A DNA stretch of 15,624 bases, from positions 1-15,624 of the forward strand of contig CAJYIG010000361.1 in the NCBI GenBank assembly GCA_913774725.1, in the 5' to 3' direction. Made by a program: the position numbers and the translations under genes. Shown here piece by piece: positions 1 to 6,713 of the stretch (its first letter is position 1; every line of letters begins with the position of its first letter). Under the pieces are notes generated by a model. It made no database searches and was not told the origin of the DNA. It saw nothing but the letters and a program-made list of their open reading frames with translations. This DNA comes from an uncultured Curtobacterium sp. GTDB taxonomy: Bacteria > Actinomycetota > Actinomycetes > Actinomycetales > Microbacteriaceae.

Positions 1-104
1 TCGTCGTCTTCGTCGGCGCGGCCGTGCTCTCCCGACGCGGCGGGCGACGGGTACGGCCGGCCGCCGCCCAGCCCCCGGTCGTCGCCCCGACGGCCGCCGC
101 CTGA
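1..104 (+). CDS. C-terminal end of a probable membrane protein (partial)
   Basis: An open frame enters from the left edge in codon phase 3 and stops at TGA 102-104. The 33 visible residues begin with a hydrophobic stretch (VVFVGAAVL), followed by a basic cluster (SRRGGRRVR) and an Ala/Pro-rich tail. This is what the last transmembrane helix and cytoplasmic tail of a transporter or other membrane protein looks like, with positive charges on the inside. Third codon positions are nearly all G or C, so the frame is probably real. Too little is present to name a family. Confidence 0.55.
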   Translation, partial: VVFVGAAVLSRRGGRRVRPAAAQPPVVAPTAAA

Positions 105-134
105 CCAGCACCAGCACCAGCACCAGCACCAGCA
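105..134. repeat. Hexanucleotide microsatellite (CCAGCA)x5
   Basis: Five perfect head-to-tail copies of CCAGCA begin directly after the stop codon at 102-104 and run into a partial copy (CAC). The array lies in the 68-nt gap before the next gene, upstream of its ribosome binding site (GGAAGG, 158-163). Such arrays can change copy number by slippage; here it would change only intergenic spacing. Confidence 0.85.
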
Positions 135-172
135 CACTGAACACCCGACTGCACACCGGAAGGCACGACCCC

Positions 173-1417
173 ATGACCGACACGACCACCACCCGGCCCG
201 GCACCCGACCCGCCGACGCCTCCGTCGACTACGAGACCCTGGCCGCACGCTTCCGGCCGATCTTCGACCGCATCGCCGCCGGTGCCTCCGAGCGGGAGCA
301 GGACCACCGCCTGCCCTCCGACGAGATCCGGGAACTCGCCGCCGCGGGCTTCGGCGCGGTCCGCGTCCCCGTCGCGTTCGGGGGTGCCGGCGCGACGCTC
401 CCGCAGCTCTTCCGCCTGCTCACCGAGCTCGCGGCCGCCGACAGCAACATCCCGCAGGCCCTGCGTGGACACTTCGCCCTGGTCGAGGACCGTCTCGTCG
501 GCCGTTCCGGCGAACGCGACGCCTGGCTCGAGCGGTTCGGCCGCGGCGAGATCGCGGGCAACTCCTGGACCGAGGTCGGCACCGTGCAGATCGGCGACGT
601 CATCACCAAGGTCACCCCGCAGGACGACGGGACCTTCCGCATCACCGGGCAGAAGTACTACTCGACCGGCAGCATCTTCGCGGACTGGATCGACACGTAC
701 GCGGAGCGCACCGACACCGACGAGCGGGTCATCGCGATCGTCGACGCACACCAGCCCGGGGTCGCCCACTCCGACGACTGGGACGGCTTCGGCCAGCGCA
801 CCACCGGCTCGGGGACGAGCACGTTCACCGACGCCGTCGTGCAGGCCGACGCGGTCGTGCTGTTCGACGAGCGGTTCCGGTACCAGACCGCCTTCTACCA
901 GGCGGTGCTCCTCACCGTCCTCGCCGGGTCGGTCCTGGCCGCCGAGCGGGAGATCGCGCTGCAGGTCCGGAACCGCAACCGGGTGTTCTCGCACGGCAAC
1001 GCCGACACCTTCGCCCAGGACCCGCAGATCCTGCAGGTCGTCGGCGAGGTGTCCGCGGCGGGCTTCGCGGCGAGCGCGATCGTCGACCGGGCGGCCGAGG
1101 CCCTGCAGGCCGCGTACGAGGGTGCGGCACTCGACGAGGCCGAGGACGAGCGGCGCAACGACCGCGCCGAGCTCGCGACCGCGCAGGCGCAGGTCGCGCT
1201 CACGTCACTCGCGACCACGGCGACCTCGCACCTGTTCGACGCCCTGGCGGCCTCGGGCGTGAGCACCACGAAGAACCTCGACCGGCACTGGCGGAACGCC
1301 CGCACCGCGGGCAGCCACAACCCGTGGGTGTTCAAGGCGCGGATCATCGGCGACCACGCCGTGAACGGTGTCGAACCGCCACGGGTCTGGGCGATCGGGG
1401 CCACGCGCCGCGGCTGA
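173..1417 (+). CDS. Acyl-CoA dehydrogenase-fold flavin monooxygenase, DszC/SfnB-like
   Basis: This 414-aa protein has the acyl-CoA dehydrogenase fold: an N-terminal helical domain (about 20-130), a middle beta domain (about 131-235) and a C-terminal helical bundle (about 240-400). Motifs resemble the FMNH2-dependent monooxygenase branch (DszC, SfnB, group D two-component oxygenases) rather than true acyl-CoA dehydrogenases: GQKYYSTG at 159-166, GFGQRTTGSGT at 206-216 and LDRHWRNART at 369-378. Family members use reduced flavin from a separate reductase to oxygenate organosulfur or aromatic compounds, in the cytoplasm. The start has GGAAGG at 158-163, 9 nt upstream. No flavin reductase is adjacent, and the substrate is unknown. 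It is convergent with the carboxylesterase gene. Confidence 0.85.
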   Translation: MTDTTTTRPGTRPADASVDYETLAARFRPIFDRIAAGASEREQDHRLPSDEIRELAAAGFGAVRVPVAFGGAGATLPQLFRLLTELAAADSNIPQALRGHFALVEDRLVGRSGERDAWLERFGRGEIAGNSWTEVGTVQIGDVITKVTPQDDGTFRITGQKYYSTGSIFADWIDTYAERTDTDERVIAIVDAHQPGVAHSDDWDGFGQRTTGSGTSTFTDAVVQADAVVLFDERFRYQTAFYQAVLLTVLAGSVLAAEREIALQVRNRNRVFSHGNADTFAQDPQILQVVGEVSAAGFAASAIVDRAAEALQAAYEGAALDEAEDERRNDRAELATAQAQVALTSLATTATSHLFDALAASGVSTTKNLDRHWRNARTAGSHNPWVFKARIIGDHAVNGVEPPRVWAIGATRRG

Positions 1418-1433
1418 GCGAGGCCGTGCCGGA

Positions 1434-1471
1434 CGTGCAGGAGCCGGGAGGACGGTCCCGGCTCCTGCACG
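1434..1471. terminator. Bidirectional terminator hairpin between convergent genes
   Basis: GTGCAGGAGCCGGGA (1435-1449) and its exact reverse complement (1456-1470) flank a 6-nt loop; one more C-G pair (1434/1471) extends the stem to 16 bp. It sits between the stop codons of the monooxygenase (1417) and the carboxylesterase (1488, minus strand). There is no T-run, as is common in high-GC actinobacteria. Confidence 0.85.
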
Positions 1472-1487
1472 CACCACCGGGAACCCC

Positions 1488-2810
1488 TCACCCCCGGTCG
1501 AACACCAGTGTCTCGTCGTCCGCCGCGGTCACCCGTCCGGTCCGCGCGAACTCGGCCCAGATCGCCCGCAGCGCGCGCCCGCGCCGCTCGATGACCGGCC
1601 AGTCCCGCTCCGGCACGAACCGGCTGCCGACCCACGCCGACCGTCCGCCGAGCAGCAGCGGCAGGTCGCTCATGTGCACCGCCCCGACCGGCGCCACCGA
1701 CGGGTGCCGCAGCAGCCGGTACACCGTCGCACGACCACCGGCCTCCCGGTGCCGAGCGGCGAAGCGTCGTGCATCGCGCCCGTAGACCACCTCGGACAGC
1801 GGCCGGACGAGCAGCCATCGCAGCAGCGACCGGAGCGGCCGCCAGCGCGCCACCGTCCGGAGCCCGGGGACGAGCGGCACGTACATGCCCGCCTCGTCGG
1901 ACCCCGACCCGATGAGCACGTCCACGTCGGGCGCGACGGACCGCCAGGCCCGGTCGGTGTCGCGTTCGGCGGGCAGCGGCGCGAAGCCGTACTGCGTGCC
2001 GAACGGCATGCCGCCGGCCAGGCCGTACCGACCCCCGGCCGTCGTCGCGCGGGCCTGCCGCTCGAGGACCTCGTCGAGCGGGGTGTCCACCGCGACGGCG
2101 CCGACGGCCCGCACCATCGCCCGGTTCATCCGCGCCCGACCCCGCGACAGCCCGAGCGGAGCGCTCTGCACGATCGCGCGTCGGAACAGGCCGCGCGCAC
2201 CCTCGCTGATCATGAGGTGCGCGATCGCGTCGGCCCCGGCGGACTGGCCGAACGCCGTCACCGACCCGGGGTCACCGCCGAACGCCGCGATGTTCCGCTG
2301 CACCCACCGGAACGCCTCCACCAGGTCGAGCAGCCCGAGGTTCGCCGGCACCGTCTCGCCGTCGCCGAGGAACCCGAGCACCCCGAGCCGGTAGGTCACG
2401 GTGACGACGACCACGCGCTGCTCGGTCACCAGGTCGTGGGCGTCGTGGATCGGCAGGTCCCCACCGCCGAGCACGTAGGAGCCGCCGTGCACCCAGACCA
2501 TCACCGGCAGGCGCTCGTCGGGTCGGACGTCGGTCGGCACCGTGATGGTCAGGCGCTGGCAGTGCTCGTCGACCCGCAGGTGGTCCATCGACGGCAGGAG
2601 CTGGTCGACGATCAGTGCGCTCGGCTGCGGCGGGACGGGTGCCGGCGTGTCCGCGCGGAACGGCTCGGTGGACGGCGGCTGCGGCGTCGGCGGGGCGAAG
2701 CGCTCGGCCTGCGCGTAGGGGATCCCGAGGGCGCGGGTCACCTCGCCGTCGACGACCGCCTCGATCGTGCCGGCCGGGGGGTCGAAGGAGCGGGTGTCGG
2801 TGGAGGGCAC
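1488..2810 (-). CDS. Type-B carboxylesterase family hydrolase
   Basis: A 440-aa cytoplasmic alpha/beta hydrolase of the carboxylesterase type-B family (PnbA-like), expected to cleave carboxylic esters. The oxyanion-hole motif HGG is at 108-110, the nucleophile elbow GQSAGA at 188-193 (Ser190), the acid in GSGSDEAGMY (Glu306) and the base in VGAVHMSD (His379), so the Ser-Glu-His triad looks complete. It is somewhat shorter than typical members (about 480-550 aa), with reduced C-terminal loops. No signal peptide is seen. The start is GTG; an in-frame TAG lies four codons upstream, so this is the only upstream start, although its ribosome binding site is poor. It is divergent from the sugar isomerase gene. 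The substrate cannot be told from sequence. Confidence 0.9.
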   Translation of the reverse strand: MPSTDTRSFDPPAGTIEAVVDGEVTRALGIPYAQAERFAPPTPQPPSTEPFRADTPAPVPPQPSALIVDQLLPSMDHLRVDEHCQRLTITVPTDVRPDERLPVMVWVHGGSYVLGGGDLPIHDAHDLVTEQRVVVVTVTYRLGVLGFLGDGETVPANLGLLDLVEAFRWVQRNIAAFGGDPGSVTAFGQSAGADAIAHLMISEGARGLFRRAIVQSAPLGLSRGRARMNRAMVRAVGAVAVDTPLDEVLERQARATTAGGRYGLAGGMPFGTQYGFAPLPAERDTDRAWRSVAPDVDVLIGSGSDEAGMYVPLVPGLRTVARWRPLRSLLRWLLVRPLSEVVYGRDARRFAARHREAGGRATVYRLLRHPSVAPVGAVHMSDLPLLLGGRSAWVGSRFVPERDWPVIERRGRALRAIWAEFARTGRVTAADDETLVFDRG

Positions 2811-2891
2811 CGGCCCACGCTAACGACCGGACCTGGGACGGACGCGCCGCAGGCGTCGTGCCTGCTGGTACTGCGTCGGAACGTCGTGCGA

Positions 2892-2918
2892 CAAAAACTA
2901 CACAGCGGGTGGTTTTTG
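2892..2918. promoter_or_regulatory. Imperfect inverted repeat, candidate operator
   Basis: CAAAAACTAC (2892-2901) and GTGGTTTTTG (2909-2918) form 10-bp arms with 9 of 10 positions complementary, 7 nt apart. The A/T tracts stand out in this GC-rich DNA. The repeat overlaps the -35 and spacer of the proposed promoter for the gene at 3004, where a repressor could block polymerase. The binding protein is unknown. Confidence 0.5.
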
Positions 2919-2927
2919 GGGTAGCGT
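2899..2927 (+). promoter_or_regulatory. Probable promoter of the sugar isomerase/dehydrogenase unit
   Basis: TACACA (2899-2904, four of six matches to TTGACA) and TAGCGT (2922-2927, fits the actinobacterial TAnnnT pattern) are separated by 17 nt. Transcription would begin near 2934, giving a leader of about 70 nt before the ATG at 3004. Inferred from motif and spacing only. Confidence 0.45.
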
Positions 2928-3003
2928 CGGTCTCGATCTCGCCGGGGAGCATCGATCCTCGACGGGCCCCGACAACCTGACAGGACCGAAGGAGCCCTCT
3001 GCC

Positions 3004-3822
3004 ATGCCCACCACCTCTGTGCAGCTGTACTCGCTGCGCGACGCCATCGCCGACGACCTCGACAAGGCCATCGCCCGGGTACGCGAGATCGGCTACGAGA
3101 ACGTCGAGCCGTACGCGTTCGTCGAGCGCGCGGCCGACCTCGAGAAGGCGTTCGCCGCCACGGGTCTGCAGGCTCCGTCCGGTCACGTCGCCGTGATCGA
3201 CGCCGAGGACACCGCCCCGATCTGGGACGCCGCGGAGCGCCTCGGCATCAAGACCGTCATCGACCCGTTCATCCCGACCGACCGCTGGCAGACCGCCGAC
3301 GACGTCGCGAAGATCGCGGAGCGCGTCAACGAGCTCACCGCCGAGGCCAGCGCCCGCGGCCTGCAGTTCGGCTACCACAACCACCAGTGGGAGTTCACGA
3401 ACAAGGTCGACGGTCGCACCGTCTACGACCTGTTCGTCGAGCAGCTCTCGCCGGAGACCGTGCTCGAGGTCGACACCTTCTGGGCCACCGTCGGCGGCGC
3501 CGACGCCCCGGCCGTCCTGAAGGCGCTCGGCGACCGCGTCGTCGCGATCCACGTCAAGGACGGCAAGGTCGACGGTGACATCCTCACCGCGCTGCCCTCG
3601 TCCGAGAGCGCCCTCGTCGTGCCCGAGGCACTGCAGCGTGCGTTCGAGAACCAGACCCCGGCCGGCCAGGGCGACGTCGACGTGCGGGGCATCCTCGCCG
3701 CCGCGCCGCAGGCCATCCGCGTCGTCGAGTTCGACGCCTACTCCGGTGACGTCTTCCAGGGCATCACCGAGTCCCTCGCCTGGCTGAAGGACCACGACCT
3801 GTCCGCGGAGTCCGGCAAGTGA
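3004..3822 (+). CDS. Sugar phosphate isomerase/epimerase family protein (xylose isomerase-like TIM barrel)
   Basis: A 272-aa protein of the AP-endonuclease-2 / xylose isomerase-like TIM-barrel family, whose members isomerise, epimerise or dehydrate sugars, inosose or 3-keto-glycosides using a divalent metal. Metal-site signatures are visible: YHNH at 124-127, EVD at 155-157, HVKDGK at 183-188, GQGDVD at 221-226 and EFD at 242-244. Length is normal for the family. AAGGAG (2989-2994) lies 9 nt before the ATG. It overlaps the following dehydrogenase by GTGA, so the two are co-translated. IolE-like, hydroxypyruvate isomerase-like and 3-keto-sugar activities all remain possible. Confidence 0.87.
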   Translation: MPTTSVQLYSLRDAIADDLDKAIARVREIGYENVEPYAFVERAADLEKAFAATGLQAPSGHVAVIDAEDTAPIWDAAERLGIKTVIDPFIPTDRWQTADDVAKIAERVNELTAEASARGLQFGYHNHQWEFTNKVDGRTVYDLFVEQLSPETVLEVDTFWATVGGADAPAVLKALGDRVVAIHVKDGKVDGDILTALPSSESALVVPEALQRAFENQTPAGQGDVDVRGILAAAPQAIRVVEFDAYSGDVFQGITESLAWLKDHDLSAESGK

Positions 3823-4934
3823 GCCGCGTCGGAGTCGGCGTCATCGGTGCCGGCAACATCTCGGACCAGTACCTCACCAACCTGACGCAGTTCGCCGACG
3901 TCGAGGTCCTGATGGTCGCCGACGTCATCCTCGAGCGTGCTGCCGCGCAGGCCGAGAAGTACGGCGTCCCCTCGTCGGGCACCGTCGAGGAGCTCCTGGC
4001 CCGCGACGACGTCTCGATCGTCGTGAACATCACGATCCCGGCCGAGCACGCGAAGGTCGGCCAGCAGATCATCGCCGCCGGCAAGCACACCTGGAGCGAG
4101 AAGCCGGTCGCAACCACCGCCGAGGACGCCCAGGCGCTCCTCGCTGCGGCCGAGGCCGCCGGCGTGCGGTACGCGACCGCCCCCGACACCGTGCTCGGCG
4201 CCGGGATCCAGACCGCGATCCGGGCCATCGCCCGCGGTGACATCGGCACGCCGCTCACCGCGACGACGATGTTCCACGTGCCCGGCCCGGACCAGTGGCA
4301 CCCGGACCCCGAGTTCCTCTACGCCGAGGGCGCCGGTCCGCTGTTCGACATCGGCCCGTACTACGTCACGACCCTGCTCCACGCGTTCGGCTCGGCCTCG
4401 CGCGTGCAGGCCGTGTCGTCGAAGTCGCGCGAGACCCGCGTGATCGGCTCGGGTCCCCGTGCCGGCACGGAGTTCGCGGTCGAGGTGCCGACGCACCACG
4501 CCGCGCTCATCTCCTTCGCCGACGGGCAGTCCGCGCAGACGACGCTGTCGTTCCAGCACGCCCTGCCCCGCAACGGCTTCGTCGAGATCAACGGCTCCGA
4601 GGGCACCATCGTGCTGCCGGACCCGAACGTCTTCGACGGTGACAGCACGCTGTGGACGCTCGGCAAGGACGAGCCGACGACCCTCGAGCACAAGGGCTCC
4701 ACCTGGGGTCGCGGCACGGGCGTCGTCGAGATGGCCCGCGCGATCGCCGAGGGCCGCCCGGAGCGCGCCTCCGGTGCCGTCGCGTCACATGCGCTCGACG
4801 TCATGCTCGGCATCCGGGACGCCGCCGAGTCCGGCCAGGCCGTCGAGATCACCTCGCGGATCACGAAGCCGGAGCCGCTGCCGGAGGACTTCGACCCGGC
4901 TGCCGCCGTCCTGGCGGAGGGCGTGCGCGCCTAG
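3819..4934 (+). CDS. Gfo/Idh/MocA family oxidoreductase
   Basis: A 371-aa NAD(P)-dependent sugar or polyol dehydrogenase. The N-terminal Rossmann fold carries GAGNIS at 10-15, the family's conserved EKP is at 94-96, and the C-terminal alpha/beta domain has GAGPLFDIGPYYV at about 171-183, matching the usual GG-x-x-x-D-x-G-x-H region, with Tyr-Tyr at the position where many members have His. It starts at GTG 3819, overlapping the isomerase stop by 4 nt (GTGA). The pairing of this family with a TIM-barrel isomerase is common in inositol, disaccharide and 3-keto-glycoside catabolism; the substrate is not evident. A strong hairpin follows the stop. Confidence 0.9.
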   Translation: MSRVGVGVIGAGNISDQYLTNLTQFADVEVLMVADVILERAAAQAEKYGVPSSGTVEELLARDDVSIVVNITIPAEHAKVGQQIIAAGKHTWSEKPVATTAEDAQALLAAAEAAGVRYATAPDTVLGAGIQTAIRAIARGDIGTPLTATTMFHVPGPDQWHPDPEFLYAEGAGPLFDIGPYYVTTLLHAFGSASRVQAVSSKSRETRVIGSGPRAGTEFAVEVPTHHAALISFADGQSAQTTLSFQHALPRNGFVEINGSEGTIVLPDPNVFDGDSTLWTLGKDEPTTLEHKGSTWGRGTGVVEMARAIAEGRPERASGAVASHALDVMLGIRDAAESGQAVEITSRITKPEPLPEDFDPAAAVLAEGVRA

Positions 4935-4944
4935 CCAGCCACCT

Positions 4945-4992
4945 GACGGACGGGAGGCGCGGTGCCGGCTGGCACCGCGCCTCCCGTCCGTC
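4945..4992. terminator. 22-bp perfect hairpin terminator, copy 1 of a repeated element
   Basis: Arms at 4945-4966 and 4971-4992 are exact reverse complements over 22 bp with a GGCT loop. It begins 10 nt after the dehydrogenase stop, so it should end that transcript. The right arm contains a 20-nt block (GGCACCGCGCCTCCCGTCCG, 4971-4990) that recurs identically at 11135-11154, marking this as a member of a dispersed family. Confidence 0.9.
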
Positions 4993-5220
4993 TCGTGGTG
5001 CGTCCGATCCACCCAACGGGCCGGACCTGTCGCGTTCAGAGCTGCGCGCCGACGTCCTTCGCCCTGCGGGCGAACTGCGGACGGCGCGTCCTGCCCGCTC
5101 GGGGGAGCAGGACGCAACCGACCGGCCATCCGGCTTCGTCCCGAGGGCCGATACCGACGGGCGCCGTGCCGTGTCAGGGTCGGACCAGGAGGGGATCCGA
5201 CCGCTGTCGAAGGAGGCACC
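4993..5220. other. Gene-free stretch with several small hairpins
   Basis: No convincing gene is seen between the hairpin terminator and the next coding region. It holds three perfect inverted repeats: TTCGCCC/GGGCGAA (5058-5064/5068-5074, 3-nt loop), GCGTCCTGC/GCAGGACGC (5086-5094/5107-5115) and GGTCGGA/TCCGACC (5178-5184/5196-5202). It may be a structured 5' leader of the membrane protein gene, but short hairpins arise easily at this GC content. No clear promoter was found. Confidence 0.4.
5210..5216 (+). promoter_or_regulatory. Strong ribosome binding site that points to an ACG start
   Basis: AAGGAGG is one of the strongest Shine-Dalgarno matches in the window and is followed after 4 nt by ACG (5221), not ATG or GTG. 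No usual start codon lies at a suitable distance in any frame that continues into coding sequence. It fixes the intended start of the downstream gene at 5221. Confidence 0.65.
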
Positions 5221-5727
5221 ACGGACACCGCACACGACCGAGCACCACGACGACGAGTCCTGCCGACGGTCCTGGTGGCCGCTGCCGTGCTGGTCGTCGG
5301 GACCGGTGCCGCTGTCGGCGTGCACCTCGAGCGCGCTGCCGAGGTCGCGCGGCGGCTCCCTCCGGCGAGCGCCACGTCGGAGCAGGTCCTGCGCGTCTAC
5401 CTCCGAGCCGCCGAGGCCCACGACTGCGCGGTGACCGAAGCACTCACGGCCTCGGACGCGTCGGGCACACGCGGTCAGTCGTGGTGCGGCCAGCGGCAGC
5501 CGACGTCGTGGTTCGACGAGCACCCGGACCTGCTGGCCCACCGGAACGTCGGCGCCGTCGAGCGGATCCCGGCCGACGAGCGCGGCGGGGTCGCCGAGGA
5601 GTGCATCCCGGTCGACGTCACCGAGACGAACATGACGGGTGCCGACCCCGGGACCCTTCGGGGGTGGCAGTTCTGCTTCCACAACACCGAGGACGGGTGG
5701 CGTCTGTCCGACCAGGGCTACGGCTGA
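5221..5727 (+). CDS. Small membrane-anchored hypothetical protein with ACG in place of a start codon
   Basis: I do not recognise a named family. From 5221 the frame gives 168 residues: a basic N-terminus (DTAHDRAPRRR), one hydrophobic segment (about 13-36), then an extracytoplasmic domain that begins SEQVLRVYLRAAEAHDC and has four cysteines (69, 89, 128, 152), possibly two disulfides. The helix-first layout resembles NTF2-like or DUF4878-type domains of actinobacterial envelope proteins, as a guess only. The expected start codon reads ACG behind a strong ribosome binding site. Fallback starts are GTG 5275 or GTG 5287, but they cut into the membrane segment and lack a ribosome binding site. 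It may be silent, weakly translated from ACG, or a sequencing error. It is convergent with the short-chain dehydrogenase. Confidence 0.65.
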   Translation, partial: TDTAHDRAPRRRVLPTVLVAAAVLVVGTGAAVGVHLERAAEVARRLPPASATSEQVLRVYLRAAEAHDCAVTEALTASDASGTRGQSWCGQRQPTSWFDEHPDLLAHRNVGAVERIPADERGGVAEECIPVDVTETNMTGADPGTLRGWQFCFHNTEDGWRLSDQGYG

Positions 5728-5748
5728 TCGGTCCGTGCCCCTGGTCGG

Positions 5749-6567
5749 TCACCGCCGTCGGCCACCACCGCCGCCGGTGGCCACCTCCGTCAGCCGTGCC
5801 ATGAGCCCGCGGGGGACGAAGCGGTGCGCGTTGGCCGTGACCACGTTGCCGAACCCGGAGACCACGGTCGGCCCGCCGGACCAGGCGAACGCGCGGAGCC
5901 CGACGGCGGCGACCTGCTGCGGGGTCTGCCGACCGCGCTCCAGGAAGCCCGCTGCACCCGGGTGCCGAGCGGCCTCGTCGAAGAACCCGGTCTCGGTCGC
6001 CCCGGGACAGAGCGCGAGGAACCGCACGCCGCTCCCCCGGTTCTCCTGCCAGATCGCCTCGGTGAACGACAGCAGGAACGCCTTCGTCGCGCCGTAGACG
6101 GCCATCCCCGGCGTCGGTTGGAACGCGGCGACCGACGACACCGTCATCACACCGCCGAGGCGGCGCTCGAGCATGCCCGGCAGGAACGCGTGCACGAGTC
6201 GGACGACGGCGGTGCAGTTCAGGTCGATCTGGGTGCGGATCCGCTCCGGGGTGGCATCGACGAAGGGGCCGTGGTCGCCGACGCCGGCGTTGGCGACGAG
6301 GACGTCGACCCGGGTGCCGGACAGCGCGGTGACGACCCGGTCGACGCCGTCCGCCGTGGCGAGGTCGGCCGAGACCGTCTCCGCAGCAACGCCGTGGTCG
6401 CGGCGGATCCGGGCGGCCAGGGCGTCGAGGCGGTCGGCCGAGCGGGCGACGAGGACGACGTCGGCCCCGGCGGCGGCCAGCCCGAGCGCGAGCTCCTCGC
6501 CGATCCCGCCACTGGCGCCGGTGACGAGGGCGCGGAGGCCTCGGAAGGGACTGCGGGGACGGCTCAT
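5749..6567 (-). CDS. Short-chain dehydrogenase/reductase (SDR)
   Basis: A 272-aa classical SDR, an NAD(P)(H)-dependent oxidoreductase of the cytoplasm. The cofactor motif TGASGGIG is at 16-23 and NAG at 93-95; the catalytic tetrad is Asn117, Ser145, Tyr158 and Lys162 (YGATK). The first strand begins right after MSRPRSPFRG, which argues for ATG at 6565-6567; a longer frame to 6732 adds 55 residues unlike any SDR and overlaps the divergent gene's leader. Only a weak AGGG precedes the ATG. The substrate is unknown. It is divergent from the MFS exporter across a 146-nt gap, so the two may share control. Confidence 0.9.
   Translation of the reverse strand: MSRPRSPFRGLRALVTGASGGIGEELALGLAAAGADVVLVARSADRLDALAARIRRDHGVAAETVSADLATADGVDRVVTALSGTRVDVLVANAGVGDHGPFVDATPERIRTQIDLNCTAVVRLVHAFLPGMLERRLGGVMTVSSVAAFQPTPGMAVYGATKAFLLSFTEAIWQENRGSGVRFLALCPGATETGFFDEAARHPGAAGFLERGRQTPQQVAAVGLRAFAWSGGPTVVSGFGNVVTANAHRFVPRGLMARLTEVATGGGGGRRR
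5760..5782. terminator. Possible hairpin inside the 3' end of the SDR gene
   Basis: GGCCACC (5760-5766) and GGTGGCC (5776-5782) form a perfect 7-bp inverted repeat with a 9-nt loop, close to the meeting point of two convergent genes only 21 nt apart. It overlaps the last SDR codons. It could stop transcripts from the left, but it is short. Confidence 0.3.
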
Positions 6568-6600
6568 GGACCCTGCGTACACCCGGCAGTGGCGAGGTCG

Positions 6601-6623
6601 ACCGTGATCGCGGTACAGTGCCG
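6601..6623. promoter_or_regulatory. Candidate promoter and palindromes between divergent SDR and MFS genes
   Basis: TACAGT (6614-6619) fits a -10 element for the MFS gene; no good -35 was found. Two overlapping near-palindromes touch it: ACCGTGATCGCGGT (6601-6614, 12 of 14 positions symmetrical) and CGGTACAGTGCCG (6611-6623). They could be operators for control of the divergent pair; this is a weak call based on symmetry and position. Confidence 0.3.
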
Positions 6624-6700
6624 ACCAGAGGGAAAAGGCCCGCGCCGTTCGTCGGCCGGGAGCGTGCACGCGTCTCACGGGAGTCGCCACTTCTTCATCG

Positions 6701-6706
6701 AAGGAG
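6701..6706 (+). promoter_or_regulatory. Ribosome binding site deciding the MFS start
   Basis: AAGGAG lies 7 nt before GTG 6714. It selects this GTG over an upstream in-frame ATG at 6618, which would add 32 residues of non-membrane, non-conserved type and overlaps the -10 candidate. Confidence 0.75.
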
Positions 6707-6713
6707 TGCACCC

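Noticed and set aside
1368..2924. 518-codon plus-strand frame opposite the carboxylesterase
   Set aside because: Antisense shadow: His/Arg/Pro-rich with no motifs, while the minus strand holds a full catalytic triad.
2272..3795. 507-codon minus-strand frame across the isomerase gene
   Set aside because: It runs through two real genes and their promoter and shows no family motif.
4459..5220. Upstream extension of the membrane protein frame into the dehydrogenase gene
   Set aside because: This part is Arg/Ser/Pro-rich out-of-frame sequence and crosses a strong terminator; only the part from 5221 is protein-like.
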